Source: Streptomyces sp. HUAS MG91
Lineage (GTDB): Bacteria > Actinomycetota > Actinomycetes > Streptomycetales > Streptomycetaceae
Direction of reading: 5' to 3'
Length of the DNA: 64,000 nt
Assembly: GCF_040529335.1 (NCBI RefSeq)
Contig: NZ_CP159534.1
Coordinates: 6,138,001-6,202,000 of the forward strand
Both the position numbers and the translations under genes were made by a program. The notes under the pieces were generated by a model. It did no database searches, was not told where the DNA came from, and saw only the letters and a list, made by a program, of their open reading frames with translations. Positions 30,372-39,376 of the stretch are shown one piece after another (within the stretch, counting starts at the first letter, position 1; every line of letters starts with the position of its first letter).

Positions 30372-33300
30372 CGCGTTCTCTGCCAGCCGTTCTCGCCGAA
30401 GGTGAATTCGGCCGAAACTCCGGTGCTCGGATTGATGAGGGTAATGATGTCGAGGCTTTCGTTGCCCGGGATCTTTGGCAAGTGATTTCTCAGATCTTCG
30501 TAGATGTTGCTCTCCCCGATGACCGTTACCCCGTCCGGCCGGAGGCGGCGCAGGGTGCCGTCCTCCGTCAACTCGGTGATCATTCCCTTCCGCTCGCTGC
30601 GGAAGGGCCCCAACTCCATATAGATGCTGACTTGGCGGGGGCGCGGAATCTGCAGTGATTCATCGTATCTGTCCCGGTCCAAAGCCTTGTCGAGGCCGTG
30701 GTGAACAGCTTCGAAGAAGTGCTTGAGCTGTTTCACCGGGCGGTTGATCGTGGTGACCTCCACTCGCGTCTCCGTGCCGTCGGGGTGCGTGAGAGCGAGG
30801 TCGAACTCGGGGAGCGCCTCCTGGGTGTTCGGCCGCAGGGGAGCCTCCTGCTCCAGGGCCGTGCGGAGGGTGGCGCCAGGGTTCTCCTCCAGGAGGCGGC
30901 GAGCCTCGTCCATCTCGCGCAGCGCCTGCGCGAACTCGTGCTCGGCCTTCTGGCCGTGGAAGGCCAGCCAGTCGTCGAGGTCGGTGACGCGCGAGGCTTC
31001 CGGGCCCAGAACGTTCTCGGCCCGGGTCCGTCTATCGGCGGTGTCCGAGGCGTCCGGGGACGATTCCGTGTCGCCGGTCTCCGAGGCCGCGGCCGTGGGG
31101 TCTTCGGCGTCGGGGCTTTCGGCTGCCGAGGACGAGCGATCGGTTTCGTCGGGCGGCGTGGAGTCAGCAGGGGCACTGCCGTAGTTCGCGGCTGTCGGGT
31201 CGGCTGCCGGACCGACTGTCTGTCCTGGTTCGTCTGTCGCGGTGCCGGATGGTGAGGTCTGGTCGGAGTAGAGAGACGGGAGCGGGTGCCCGTCGGCGTC
31301 GAGAGGGATGTAGCTGACGGTGGCGGCATTGGTGTGGAGGGGATGGGGGGAGACATCGCCGGTCTGTGTGTCGACCCAGACGATGGTTCCCTCGTGGTTG
31401 ACGGCGTTGAAGGCGTGGCCACCGCCGCCGGGCCAGGTGACTCCGATGAACGCGGCCGAGCCGGGTCCGGCCTGTCGCAGGTGGTAGGCGATGCGCGCGT
31501 AGGGGTTGGGATGGTCGGCGCCGGCCCATTGGTGAGGGGCTCCGGCGTAACGCTCCATGTTGGTGTAGGAGTCGCGCTCGGGGGTGGTGCGGTCGGGGGT
31601 GCCGTCCGGGTTGGCGTCGGGGGTGCGGGGTGCGGAAACGGTGGGGCGCCCGAACCAGGTCTCCAGGAAGGAGCGCGCACAGTCGGCACAGTTGTTGGAG
31701 CGGCCCGGTTGATCGAACCCCCCGTCGTTGAGGACCTTGAGCCATCTGAGGAACGGATTCGGGTGGCGCACCGGAGTGCCGTCGGGATCGCGGGGAACGG
31801 CGTCGTCGAGAGTCTGCTGGTCCCTCTCGTCCGGGTCGAGCAGGCCGTGGGGCGCGTGGTCGAGGCTGCCACGGATGTCGCTCTGGTTCTCGGCACCGGC
31901 GGGCGGCGTCGGGGCGGCAGGGGACCGCGTTCCGTCGTCCGGCCCGGGTTGCTGGTTGTCGGGCTTGCCGTTCTGCTGCGGAGCGGGTTCGGGTTCGGCG
32001 GCGGGCAGGGGACGCATGCAGGTTGGGGCCGTGTCGGCGGGGGTCGATGGCGCTGCCTGGTTCGGCGTCGCTTGGTTCGGCACCCCGGCCGGCGTCCGGC
32101 CGGGCGTCGGGGCCGGAGTCCGGTTCTGGGGTGTGGAAGACGGGGCGGGAGGCGTCTGCGTCGGGTTGGTGCGTTGGGGTGTGTCGGTGCGGGGTGGGGT
32201 GGTTGATGCCGTCGGGCGGGCCGGTTGCTGTTGCGGGGTGGTCGGCTGTGCGGTGGTGGCGGGAGCCGGGCCCGTCTGGGGCGTCTGGTTGGGGATGTTC
32301 GTCGCTGGGCCGGGATCGCCGTTCGTGGTGGAGGCCGGCGTGGGCCCGGGGCGATTGGAGGTCGCGGCCGTGGGCGCCTCGGCCGTCGTCACGCTCTGCG
32401 CGTGGAACGTCGGCGCCGACGAACGCGAGGGCGACCCCGGGCTGGAACCCGTACTCGCGCTCGGGCTCCCGCCCGGCGTGGAACCCGGAGTGGTACCCGG
32501 CGTGCTGCCTGGTGTGGTGTTCGACGGCGAGGACGTGTTGGACGGCTGTGTGCTGGACGACGACGGGTCGGTGGATGTGGGTGTGGGTGTGGGTGTGCCG
32601 GTCTGGGCCGCTGCGGGCTGCTGGACCTGTGTCCGTGGATCCTGCCCGGCCGACGGGTCGTGCGTGCTTCCCTGCGAGGGCGTGTGCGCGGAGCCCGGGG
32701 CCTGCGCCGCCCCGTTGGTGTCCTGGGCGGTCGGGGCGCTCTCCGAGGACGTGTTGATGCTCTGCGCGCTCGCGCCGGACGGTGTCGGCGAGGCCGTCGA
32801 CGTGTCGGCCGCGGCACGCGTCTCCGGCCCGGAATGCGGCTCCGGCGACGCGGTACCGGTACCACCGGAATCGCGCTGCGCGCCTGACGGGGTGGGCGAA
32901 CTCGAGGACCCGTCCGGGCCGCGGGTTTCGGTCTGCACGGAACTGTCTACCGTGGTCTGCTGCTCGCGGTATCCCTCGTCGAACGGCGTCAACGGCCTGC
33001 CACTGTCCGCCGAGGAGTTCACGCCCCCGGTGTCCGCACTCGCGCTCGCGCCCACGGACGACGTACTGCTCGACGACCCACCACCCGTGTCACCGGAGGC
33101 AGCCGCCGTGGTCCGCACCTGACTGCCGTCGCCCCCGGTTCCGGACGTGCCGGATCCGGCACCAGAGGACGCCGACGAGGTACCGGTGCCCCCTGACCCA
33201 CCATCGCCATCACCGGACCCGGAGCTCACCTGCGAACCGGAACCGGAGCCCGCTCCCGAGCCGGCCGACGTACCACCGGAGCCGCCGCCCCCACCGGTAT

Positions 33301-34234
33301 GACCGGACCCGCCGGACCCACTGCCCCCACTGGAACCAGCACCTGCACCCGACCTCGAGCCTCCGTCAGCCCCCGAACCGGCCCCGGAACCCGAGCCCGC
33401 CCCAGAGCCTCCGTCAGCCCCCGAACCGGACCCCGAACCCGAGCCACCGTCACCACTCGACCCGGAATCAGACCCGCCGTGCCCACCATTACCCGCCGCG
33501 TGATCCAGCCCGCCACGCGCATGATGCCCCGCCCGGCCACCGGCCCCGTCCCGCAACGACTCACCCAGCGTCGAGCCGAAGTTGGAGAACCCGTCCTTGA
33601 CCGCCTGCGTCCCCGCGTTCGCAGTCCGCCCCAGGTTGTAACCGTCCTGCGCCCCGAAGCCCTGATTCACCGTCTGGGCGATCAGATCCTTGCTCATCTC
33701 CTCCAACGCGGAGACGAACGGCTCCTTCACCGCCTCCAGCACCGCCTCCAAAACGGCCTCCGCCGTCTCCTTGAGGATCTTCCGCACCGCAACCCGCGTC
33801 ACCTGCGTCAACGCCGCCGACGCCGCACCCGACAACCCGAACGTCACCACCGCCGTCGCCGCCGCGATCGCGATCTGGATCGCCAGCACCGTCAACTGAA
33901 TGATCACCGCGATCTTCATCGCGATCACCAGCACAGCCGCCGTGTCGAACACGAACGCGATCATCTCCGCAGCCTGCCGGGCATCATCCAGATACCCCGA
34001 CCCACCCGAGAAGTCCTGCCACTTCTGAACGAACGCATCGATCGAATCACCATAATTGTCGGACGTGACATTCCCCGCCGACTGCACCGCAGCCGCCTGG
34101 ATGTCCCCGACCTGCGCCCCGAAATCCCGCCACGTCGCGGCACACTGCGTCAGATGATCCTCGTTCGCAGTCGGCCAGTCGAAACCCAGCATCTCCAACA
34201 GCCAGGCCAACTCGTCCGGCAACATCATCGCCAC
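30368..34234 (-). CDS. Polymorphic toxin: CpnT-like N-terminus, papain-fold domain and a further C-terminal domain
   Basis: The 1288-aa protein begins with a T7SS delivery module (LPDELAWLLEMLGFDWP, then a WXG100-like helical region and a long hydrophobic stretch at about residues 88-140). Gly/Ser-rich and then Pro/Thr-rich linkers run to about residue 780. Residues 835-985 look like a papain-fold toxin (Tox-PL, often a deamidase or protease): SNNCADCARSF with Cys849, GGHAFNAVN with His940, and WVDTQTG with Asp955. A second globular region (1075-1288) follows, with EFDLALT...RVEVTTINRP, somewhat like a PD-(D/E)xK nuclease pattern with Asp1145 and Glu1159, but the Lys is absent. The start is GTG after GGGGGA. 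It is coupled to a candidate immunity gene. Confidence 0.85.
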   Translation of the reverse strand: MAMMLPDELAWLLEMLGFDWPTANEDHLTQCAATWRDFGAQVGDIQAAAVQSAGNVTSDNYGDSIDAFVQKWQDFSGGSGYLDDARQAAEMIAFVFDTAAVLVIAMKIAVIIQLTVLAIQIAIAAATAVVTFGLSGAASAALTQVTRVAVRKILKETAEAVLEAVLEAVKEPFVSALEEMSKDLIAQTVNQGFGAQDGYNLGRTANAGTQAVKDGFSNFGSTLGESLRDGAGGRAGHHARGGLDHAAGNGGHGGSDSGSSGDGGSGSGSGSGADGGSGAGSGSGAGSGADGGSRSGAGAGSSGGSGSGGSGHTGGGGGSGGTSAGSGAGSGSGSQVSSGSGDGDGGSGGTGTSSASSGAGSGTSGTGGDGSQVRTTAAASGDTGGGSSSSTSSVGASASADTGGVNSSADSGRPLTPFDEGYREQQTTVDSSVQTETRGPDGSSSSPTPSGAQRDSGGTGTASPEPHSGPETRAAADTSTASPTPSGASAQSINTSSESAPTAQDTNGAAQAPGSAHTPSQGSTHDPSAGQDPRTQVQQPAAAQTGTPTPTPTSTDPSSSSTQPSNTSSPSNTTPGSTPGTTPGSTPGGSPSASTGSSPGSPSRSSAPTFHAQSVTTAEAPTAATSNRPGPTPASTTNGDPGPATNIPNQTPQTGPAPATTAQPTTPQQQPARPTASTTPPRTDTPQRTNPTQTPPAPSSTPQNRTPAPTPGRTPAGVPNQATPNQAAPSTPADTAPTCMRPLPAAEPEPAPQQNGKPDNQQPGPDDGTRSPAAPTPPAGAENQSDIRGSLDHAPHGLLDPDERDQQTLDDAVPRDPDGTPVRHPNPFLRWLKVLNDGGFDQPGRSNNCADCARSFLETWFGRPTVSAPRTPDANPDGTPDRTTPERDSYTNMERYAGAPHQWAGADHPNPYARIAYHLRQAGPGSAAFIGVTWPGGGGHAFNAVNHEGTIVWVDTQTGDVSPHPLHTNAATVSYIPLDADGHPLPSLYSDQTSPSGTATDEPGQTVGPAADPTAANYGSAPADSTPPDETDRSSSAAESPDAEDPTAAASETGDTESSPDASDTADRRTRAENVLGPEASRVTDLDDWLAFHGQKAEHEFAQALREMDEARRLLEENPGATLRTALEQEAPLRPNTQEALPEFDLALTHPDGTETRVEVTTINRPVKQLKHFFEAVHHGLDKALDRDRYDESLQIPRPRQVSIYMELGPFRSERKGMITELTEDGTLRRLRPDGVTVIGESNIYEDLRNHLPKIPGNESLDIITLINPSTGVSAEFTFGENGWQRTR

Positions 34235-34311
34235 GACGGCGTCCCCCGTATCCCCGTAGCCCCGTGTCCCCGCGTCATCGCGGCCGCCTCAACTGGCGCT
34301 ATTTTGCGCCG

Positions 34312-34361
34312 AGTTTACTCACGGTCTCGAACGTTGCGTCAAGCAACGGCAAACGTTCGAG
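34312..34361 (-). promoter_or_regulatory. Toxin-gene promoter overlapped by an inverted repeat
   Basis: On the minus strand TTGACG (34337-34342) and TAAACT (34312-34317) look like -35 and -10 boxes, 19 nt apart. The arms CTCGAACGTT (34326-34335) and AACGTTCGAG (34352-34361) flank the -35 box and reach into the spacer, so a bound repressor would silence the toxin gene. Just downstream, GGCGC (34295-34299) and GCGCC (34306-34310) could form a leader hairpin. Confidence 0.55.
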
Positions 34362-34415
34362 GGCGCGTTGCGGAGCTGGATGGGAGCCGCTCCCTCGGCA
34401 GCCCTGAGAAAAGGC

Positions 34416-34449
34416 GAGGCCCGTGACCGGGTGATGGGTCACGGGCCTC
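34416..34449 (-). terminator. Terminator after the first mycosin gene
   Basis: GAGGCCCGTGACC (34416-34428) and GGTCACGGGCCTC (34437-34449) pair perfectly over 13 bp with an 8-nt loop, just past the end of the mycosin-like gene. Nearly the same stem recurs at 35904-35937. Confidence 0.9.
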
Positions 34450-34469
34450 AGGAGTGCGGTGCCAGACGA

Positions 34470-35864
34470 TCAGTAGCCGGGAGGCCCACTCTGCTGCTGT
34501 CCACCGTAAGGACCGGCCGGCGGCGGCTGTTGTTGGTAAGGCTGCTGCTGGTAAGGCTGTTGCTGGTAGGGCTGCTGCGGGGTACCGGGACCCCAGCCGC
34601 CGGGTCCCCCGGGGCCACCGGGTCCGCCCGGGCCGCCGCGGTTGTTCTTCTTGCGGGTGGCCAGGACGACGATCAGCACGATGACGATGAGGACACCGGC
34701 GCCGATGCCGACGTAGAGCATGGTGTTGGAGCTGTTGTCGTCGCTGCTGTCGGAGGCGGTCGCGCCGGAAGCGGACGGTGACGACGCGGCGCCGCTCTTG
34801 CCCTTGGCCGCCCCGGGCAGCGCGGACAGGTCCCAGGGGCCGTTCTCGCCGCCCTTGGCGACGTTCTCGGTGAGAGCCTTGAGCGGGCTGAGGTCACCGT
34901 AGCCGTGGTACGCGTCGGGGAGCTTCGCCTTGTCGACGCCCTTGGCGATGTACGTGGACTTGATGACGCGGTTCACCAGTTGACCGGGGGTGTAGTCCGG
35001 GAACTTCTGCTTGAGAAGGGCGAACGTGGCCGAGGCGATGGCGGTGGACATGGAGGTGCCGTCGCCGGTGACGTAGTCGCCTTTGACGAACTTGCCGTCG
35101 ACCTCGTAGCCGCCCTTGGCCGTGGCGACGATGATGTCCTTGGCCGGGGCAGTGAACGTGAGCTTCTGGGAGTAGTTCTCGTCCTCCCAGGGGGTTCCGT
35201 TCTGAACCGAACCGCCGACCTGGACGACGCCGGGAACCGAGCCGAGACCGGAGTTCTGCTGAATCCCGTCATTGCCGGAGGCCTGGACGACCACGACGTT
35301 GTGGGCGATCGCGTAGGCGACGGCTTCCTTTTCCTTCTCGCCCGCGTAGCTCTGAGTGGCCGAGATGCTGATCACGTCGGCGCCATGGTCGACGGCGTAG
35401 CGAATCGACTCGTCCCAGTCACAGGCCGTCTTCTTCTTGACGCCGAAGCCCGAGCCCTCGGTGGCGAAGATGTCGATGGGCAGGACCTCGGCGTCCGGAG
35501 CGAGACCCAGTACGCCTTCGCTGTTCCCGGGCCCATGGCCGTGGCCGACGATCAGCGAGGCCATACCCGTACCGTGGTCGTCGAGGGTCTCCTGGTTGGC
35601 GGGCTTGCCGTCCGAACAGCGCTTACCCGCAAGCACCTTGCCCGTCAGGTCCGGATGTGTGCTGTCCACGCCGTCGTCGAGCACGGCGACGGTGACGCCC
35701 TTGCCCGTGGCGACCTTGTGGACGGCGGCGATGTCGAACGCCTTGTTCTGCCACTGGGCGTCTCTGGTCGCGTCCGCCGATGCGGCCGGTGCGGTGCCGA
35801 GCACCAAGGCTCCCACCATCGCCGCGCCGCCCATCGCGCGGAGCGTCGTTTGCGCGAAGCGCAT
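34470..35864 (-). CDS. Mycosin-like subtilisin protease with a Gln/Pro-rich tail
   Basis: The 464-aa S8-family protease has a signal peptide (to about residue 30) and the catalytic triad Asp63 (VLDDGVD), His97 (DDHGTGMA) and Ser271 (GDGTSMSTAIA). A hydrophobic span (TMLYVGIGAGVLIVIVLIVVLA) follows a Ser-rich linker, so the protease domain should face outward. The cytoplasmic tail is unusual: Gly/Pro-rich, then PYQQQ repeated three times. Type VII mycosins share the signal-protease-TM design, but this one is not next to eccB and its tail is longer than usual. It is flanked by two near-identical terminators, so it is probably transcribed alone. Confidence 0.92.
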   Translation of the reverse strand: MRFAQTTLRAMGGAAMVGALVLGTAPAASADATRDAQWQNKAFDIAAVHKVATGKGVTVAVLDDGVDSTHPDLTGKVLAGKRCSDGKPANQETLDDHGTGMASLIVGHGHGPGNSEGVLGLAPDAEVLPIDIFATEGSGFGVKKKTACDWDESIRYAVDHGADVISISATQSYAGEKEKEAVAYAIAHNVVVVQASGNDGIQQNSGLGSVPGVVQVGGSVQNGTPWEDENYSQKLTFTAPAKDIIVATAKGGYEVDGKFVKGDYVTGDGTSMSTAIASATFALLKQKFPDYTPGQLVNRVIKSTYIAKGVDKAKLPDAYHGYGDLSPLKALTENVAKGGENGPWDLSALPGAAKGKSGAASSPSASGATASDSSDDNSSNTMLYVGIGAGVLIVIVLIVVLATRKKNNRGGPGGPGGPGGPGGWGPGTPQQPYQQQPYQQQPYQQQPPPAGPYGGQQQSGPPGY

Positions 35865-35903
35865 GCTCTGACACCTTTCTGGATTCTCTGCGTGCTGTCG
35901 GAC

Positions 35904-35937
35904 GTGAGGCCCGTGACCGGATGGTCACGGGCCTCAC
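35904..35937 (-). terminator. Terminator after the PPE-like gene
   Basis: GTGAGGCCCGTGACC (35904-35918) and GGTCACGGGCCTCAC (35923-35937) form a perfect 15-bp stem with a GGAT tetraloop, 14 nt after the stop of the Gly-rich PPE-like gene. The inner 13 bp equal the stem at 34416-34449. Confidence 0.93.
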
Positions 35938-35950
35938 GAAGGCTAGCCGG

Positions 35951-37585
35951 TCACTCGATGACAGGCGGGTTGACCTTGCGCTCCTTGGGCGTCCAGGTCT
36001 CTTCGTCCTCGTACAGGTAGTCGGGACGACGGCTGCTGTTTCCGCCCTCGCCACGTTGCTTACCGGCACCGCGTCCGCCGGCTCCGCCGGGGCCCATGCC
36101 GTTGCGGCCGTTCTGCCCCCGGGCTCCGGCGCCGGCTCCTGTGCCGCTCGCGCTGCTGCCGCGGTTGCGAAGCCCCGAACCGCCCGGGGTGAACGCGCCG
36201 CCGGTCTTGCCCTTGGGTGCGCCGACCACGCCCCCCTTGGCGCGCGCCGAGGCGCCTGTCCGGCCGGCTCCGCCGAGGCCGCCCTTGCCGGCGCCCGCAC
36301 CGCCCGCGCCGCCGCCCATGCCGCCCATGCCGCGTCCGGCGCCCGCGCGTCCGGCCGCACCGCCCGCGCGTCCGGCACCGGCTCCACCCGCCGAACGGCC
36401 GAGCCCTGCCGCGCCGCCGGCCATGCCACCGGCCAGACCGCCGGCCATGCCACCGGCGCCGAGGCCCGCACCCGCTCCGCCACCGATGCCACCACCGGCT
36501 CCGCCGGCTCCGATACCGCCACCGGCGCCGAGACCGGCGCCCGCGCCTCCGCCGAGGCCCGCACCGCCTCCCGCGCCCAGGCTCGGACCGGCGCTGTCGA
36601 GACCGGTGTTGATCTGCGAGCCTCCGCCGCCGAACGGGTTCGACCCGGGCGTGGGCATCGTCGAGATCCCGGAGTTGGGAGTGGGCATGGTCGAGATGTC
36701 GGGCGAGTGCACACCACCCAGACCGGAGCCGCCGATGCCACCACCGATCGCGCCCGAGGGGATGCTGGTACCCCCGGGGATGCTCGGGTTGGTGCCACCG
36801 GAGCCGGAGATGCCCGTATTGCCGACGCCGCCGGTGTCGACCGGGTGCGGGGTGAAGACGGAGCCCGTGCCGCCGCCTTCATCCAGCTGCTGAGAGACCC
36901 CGTTGTAGGACTTCGCCAACTCTTCCAGATGCGTAGCCGCCTGCAGAGCCGCCTCCTGCTTGGCGCCCATGCTGTCGCTCCACTTGGAGATGACGTTCTT
37001 GGTCTCCATCCCGCTGGCGATATCGCCTTGAACGCTGCTCTGAGCACTCTGGGCGGCCTGCATGTGCCGATACTGCGAGACCATCGCAGTGGCGCCGAAG
37101 GAGGCGGGAGCCGCCATCACAGCGGCGAAATCCGCAGCGTCCATGCTGCTGAAGTAGTCGCTGACGGAGTCGCAGGCTTCGTCCCACCAGCTGACGTCGA
37201 TGTCTCCGACCGCCGTCTTGACCTGGTCGAGGTTGTCCGCGGAGGAGAACATCGCGTCCGAGGTGAACTTCGCGGAGTTGCCGCCGGCCGCCATCTCCTG
37301 ACCGATCTTCCCCGCCTCCTCCGCGAACTTGTCCGCGGAGTTGCCCTTCCAGCTCTCCAGAACCTTCTTCACCGAGTCGTTGAACTGCTTCAGCAGGCCA
37401 CCGTTCCCGTCCGAGCCGACGAGCTCGTCGTGAACCTCCTGCCAACTCTGGGAGACCTCCCTGAGCAGGCCCGGATTGGTGTCGCTGACCATGCTCTTGA
37501 GAGTGTCGAGGTCCTTCGTGTTGAAGGGGGTGTCGAACCCTCTCCCGGACGCACCACGGGGCGCGCCACCCGATCCCACCGTCAT
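35951..37585 (-). CDS. PPE-like T7SS protein with a WXG motif and a Gly-rich C-terminus
   Basis: The 544-aa protein has a helical N-terminal domain (about 1-240) with a WXG100-like turn, ESWKGNSADKF (Trp79, Gly81), and long amphipathic helices, as in PPE proteins that pair with a small partner. From about residue 260 the sequence is very Gly/Ala-rich (GIGAGGAGGGIGGG type), and it ends in a basic, then acidic, tail (YEDEETWTPKERK). It lies 13 nt downstream of the gene for a small WXG100-sized protein on the same strand, resembling a PE-PPE pair. It is probably exported through, or part of, the ESX system. Confidence 0.85.
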   Translation of the reverse strand: MTVGSGGAPRGASGRGFDTPFNTKDLDTLKSMVSDTNPGLLREVSQSWQEVHDELVGSDGNGGLLKQFNDSVKKVLESWKGNSADKFAEEAGKIGQEMAAGGNSAKFTSDAMFSSADNLDQVKTAVGDIDVSWWDEACDSVSDYFSSMDAADFAAVMAAPASFGATAMVSQYRHMQAAQSAQSSVQGDIASGMETKNVISKWSDSMGAKQEAALQAATHLEELAKSYNGVSQQLDEGGGTGSVFTPHPVDTGGVGNTGISGSGGTNPSIPGGTSIPSGAIGGGIGGSGLGGVHSPDISTMPTPNSGISTMPTPGSNPFGGGGSQINTGLDSAGPSLGAGGGAGLGGGAGAGLGAGGGIGAGGAGGGIGGGAGAGLGAGGMAGGLAGGMAGGAAGLGRSAGGAGAGRAGGAAGRAGAGRGMGGMGGGAGGAGAGKGGLGGAGRTGASARAKGGVVGAPKGKTGGAFTPGGSGLRNRGSSASGTGAGAGARGQNGRNGMGPGGAGGRGAGKQRGEGGNSSRRPDYLYEDEETWTPKERKVNPPVIE

Positions 37586-37598
37586 TGCTAGGTCCCCC

Positions 37599-37973
37599 TT
37601 ACGCGTTGCGGTCCGCCACCGTGCTGGTGTTGCCGGTCTCCGTGTCCTGGTAGACGCCGCGCGCCTTGTCCGCCGCGATGGAGTTGTCGGCCTCGGCGTC
37701 CTGGTAGACGCCGCGCGCCTTCTCCGTCTTCCTGCCGAACTTGTCGATCAGCTTCTCGATCTTGCCGATCATTTCTTCTTCGATCCGGGTCTTCATGGCG
37801 TCGTGCGCGTCGGCCAGCTTCTGCGCCTCGTCGAAGTTCCCCAGCGCCGACTTCGGCACGTACGTTGAGTGCGCCGCCTTGCGTTTCGGCCCACCCATGT
37901 CCTTCAGGACCTGATTGAGCTCCTTGACCACCTGGTCCAGCGCGTCGAGATCGACCTCGTACCCGTCAGCCAT
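37599..37973 (-). CDS. WXG100-sized T7SS protein with two YxxxE export-type motifs
   Basis: The 124-aa helical protein has the size and helical character of WXG100 or PE-like partners, but no WXG turn. The C-terminal part contains two copies of KARGVYQD[AT]E; both are YxxxE motifs of the type VII export signal (Tyr90-Glu94 and Tyr108-Glu112). The start is ATG 37973 after a GGAG site. It immediately precedes the PPE-like gene, so they probably form a secreted or structural heterodimer. Confidence 0.8.
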   Translation of the reverse strand: MADGYEVDLDALDQVVKELNQVLKDMGGPKRKAAHSTYVPKSALGNFDEAQKLADAHDAMKTRIEEEMIGKIEKLIDKFGRKTEKARGVYQDAEADNSIAADKARGVYQDTETGNTSTVADRNA

Positions 37974-38102
37974 CTCCGGCTGTCCTCCCCGTTAACGTCA
38001 ACGACCCACACCTGGCGCCCACTTACGCCTACTGCATGTGCATGCCTTGACGTACAGGGTGCCCTGCTTTACTAGCCCCTTACAAGTTTCCTCACAAACC
38101 GC

Positions 38103-39362
38103 TCACAGCACGTCGGCCCCGCGCTTGCGCAGCCAGTCGCGGCGGGCCATCGCCCCCGCGGAGATCACTCCGAGCAGCAGCCCGCCCCCGATCACCAGGT
38201 AGGTCCCGTACCGGGCGTTGCGCTCCGCCGGGGTCTCCCCGAGAGTCAGCTTCGCGGGAATGATCTTCTCGTCGTCGCCCCTGCTCGTCACCGCTGCCGC
38301 CTGCAGATCCTTGTCGGTGATCTGCCGGGGCTGTTCGGTCTCGTCCTTGATCGCCGTGACGGGGTCGATGACGCCCCAGCCGATGTTCTTGTCGTGGTAC
38401 GGGTGCGAGCGCGTCGCCGTCGCCTCCAGGTGCCAGATGACCTGGGCCGGCGACCACTTGGGATGCTTCTGCCTGAGCAGGGCGGCCACCCCTGCCGCGT
38501 ACGGCGCCGAGAACGACGTGCCCTGGTCGACGCACTGGCCGCTGACCGGCACGGTCGAGACCATGTCGACGCCGGGAGCGGCGATGTCCACCTGCTCGTT
38601 CGGGGTGGAGAACGAGGCGCGCTCGTTGTTGCGGTCGGAGGCGGCGACGGACAGGACGTTGGAGTTGGTCAGGGCCGCCGGGTAGGTGTTGGACTCCTTG
38701 CCGGACGAGCCGTTGTTGCCCGCCGAGGCCACGATGAGGATGCCTGCCTGCTCCGCCTTGTCCACCGCGGCCTGCAGGTCCGTGAGTTCGGACGGGTTCG
38801 CCGTGGTGCCCTGGGAGATGTTGATGACGTCGACCTTCGCTTTGACGGCCGCGTTGATGGCGGCGACCATCGTCGCCAGATTGCCGCCTTCCTCCTGCGT
38901 ACTGGTCTGCAGGGGGAGGATCTTGGCGTGCGGGGCCAGGCCGTGGAAGCCGGTGCCCGCGATCGGCTGGGCCACGATGATCCCGGCCACCTTCGTACCG
39001 TGGCCGACGCCGTCGTTCGTGGCCTTGTTGCCCTTGCCGGCGAACGACTGCCCGCCGAGGACCTTGCCCGCCAGCTGCGGGTTGTTCGCGGCGACGCCTG
39101 TGTCGATGACGGCGACGACCTGGTCGTCACCCATGAGGGCCTGGTCCTCCCACAGCTGCTTGGTGATGACACGCTGCAGCGACCACGGTGTGCCCTTGAT
39201 GACGGAACCGCCGAACTGACAGTCAGTGCTGGCCAGTTGAGGGTCGGTGTCGTCGGCGACCGCGGGAGTCGCGGTCAGTCCCGCGAGTGCGGCGGTGGCC
39301 GCCAGCGCCGCGGCCGCGCGCCGCGCGGAGGCGAAGGAAGCCATGGAGGCCATGGATGCCAC
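38103..39362 (-). CDS. mycP: Type VII secretion-associated serine protease, mycosin
   Basis: The 419-aa protein is a membrane-anchored subtilisin. It has a signal peptide (to about residue 38), an N-terminal extension with GTPWSLQRV, a triad of Asp87 (VIDTGV), His121 (GHGTKVAG) and Ser283 (GTSFSAPYAAG), and a C-terminal span (YLVIGGGLLLGVISAGAMA) with a basic end. Mycosins are essential core parts of ESX systems. I chose the GTG at 39362 because GGGGGAG precedes it; it lies 14 nt after the eccB stop, so eccB and mycP form an operon. Confidence 0.95.
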   Translation of the reverse strand: MASMASMASFASARRAAAALAATAALAGLTATPAVADDTDPQLASTDCQFGGSVIKGTPWSLQRVITKQLWEDQALMGDDQVVAVIDTGVAANNPQLAGKVLGGQSFAGKGNKATNDGVGHGTKVAGIIVAQPIAGTGFHGLAPHAKILPLQTSTQEEGGNLATMVAAINAAVKAKVDVINISQGTTANPSELTDLQAAVDKAEQAGILIVASAGNNGSSGKESNTYPAALTNSNVLSVAASDRNNERASFSTPNEQVDIAAPGVDMVSTVPVSGQCVDQGTSFSAPYAAGVAALLRQKHPKWSPAQVIWHLEATATRSHPYHDKNIGWGVIDPVTAIKDETEQPRQITDKDLQAAAVTSRGDDEKIIPAKLTLGETPAERNARYGTYLVIGGGLLLGVISAGAMARRDWLRKRGADVL

Positions 39363-39376
39363 GGTGTCTGCTCCCC

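Noticed and set aside
31286..33122. Plus-strand open frames within the toxin gene.
   Set aside because: Antisense shadows of the Gly/Ser and Pro/Thr linkers, without ribosome binding sites.
38047..38075. TTGACG-17-TACTAG on the plus strand, resembling a promoter reading into the 3' end of the mycosin gene (antisense).
   Set aside because: Good match, but it faces the 3' end of a minus-strand gene with no plus-strand reading frame behind it; chance in a regulatory gap is as likely. Kept out of the feature list.
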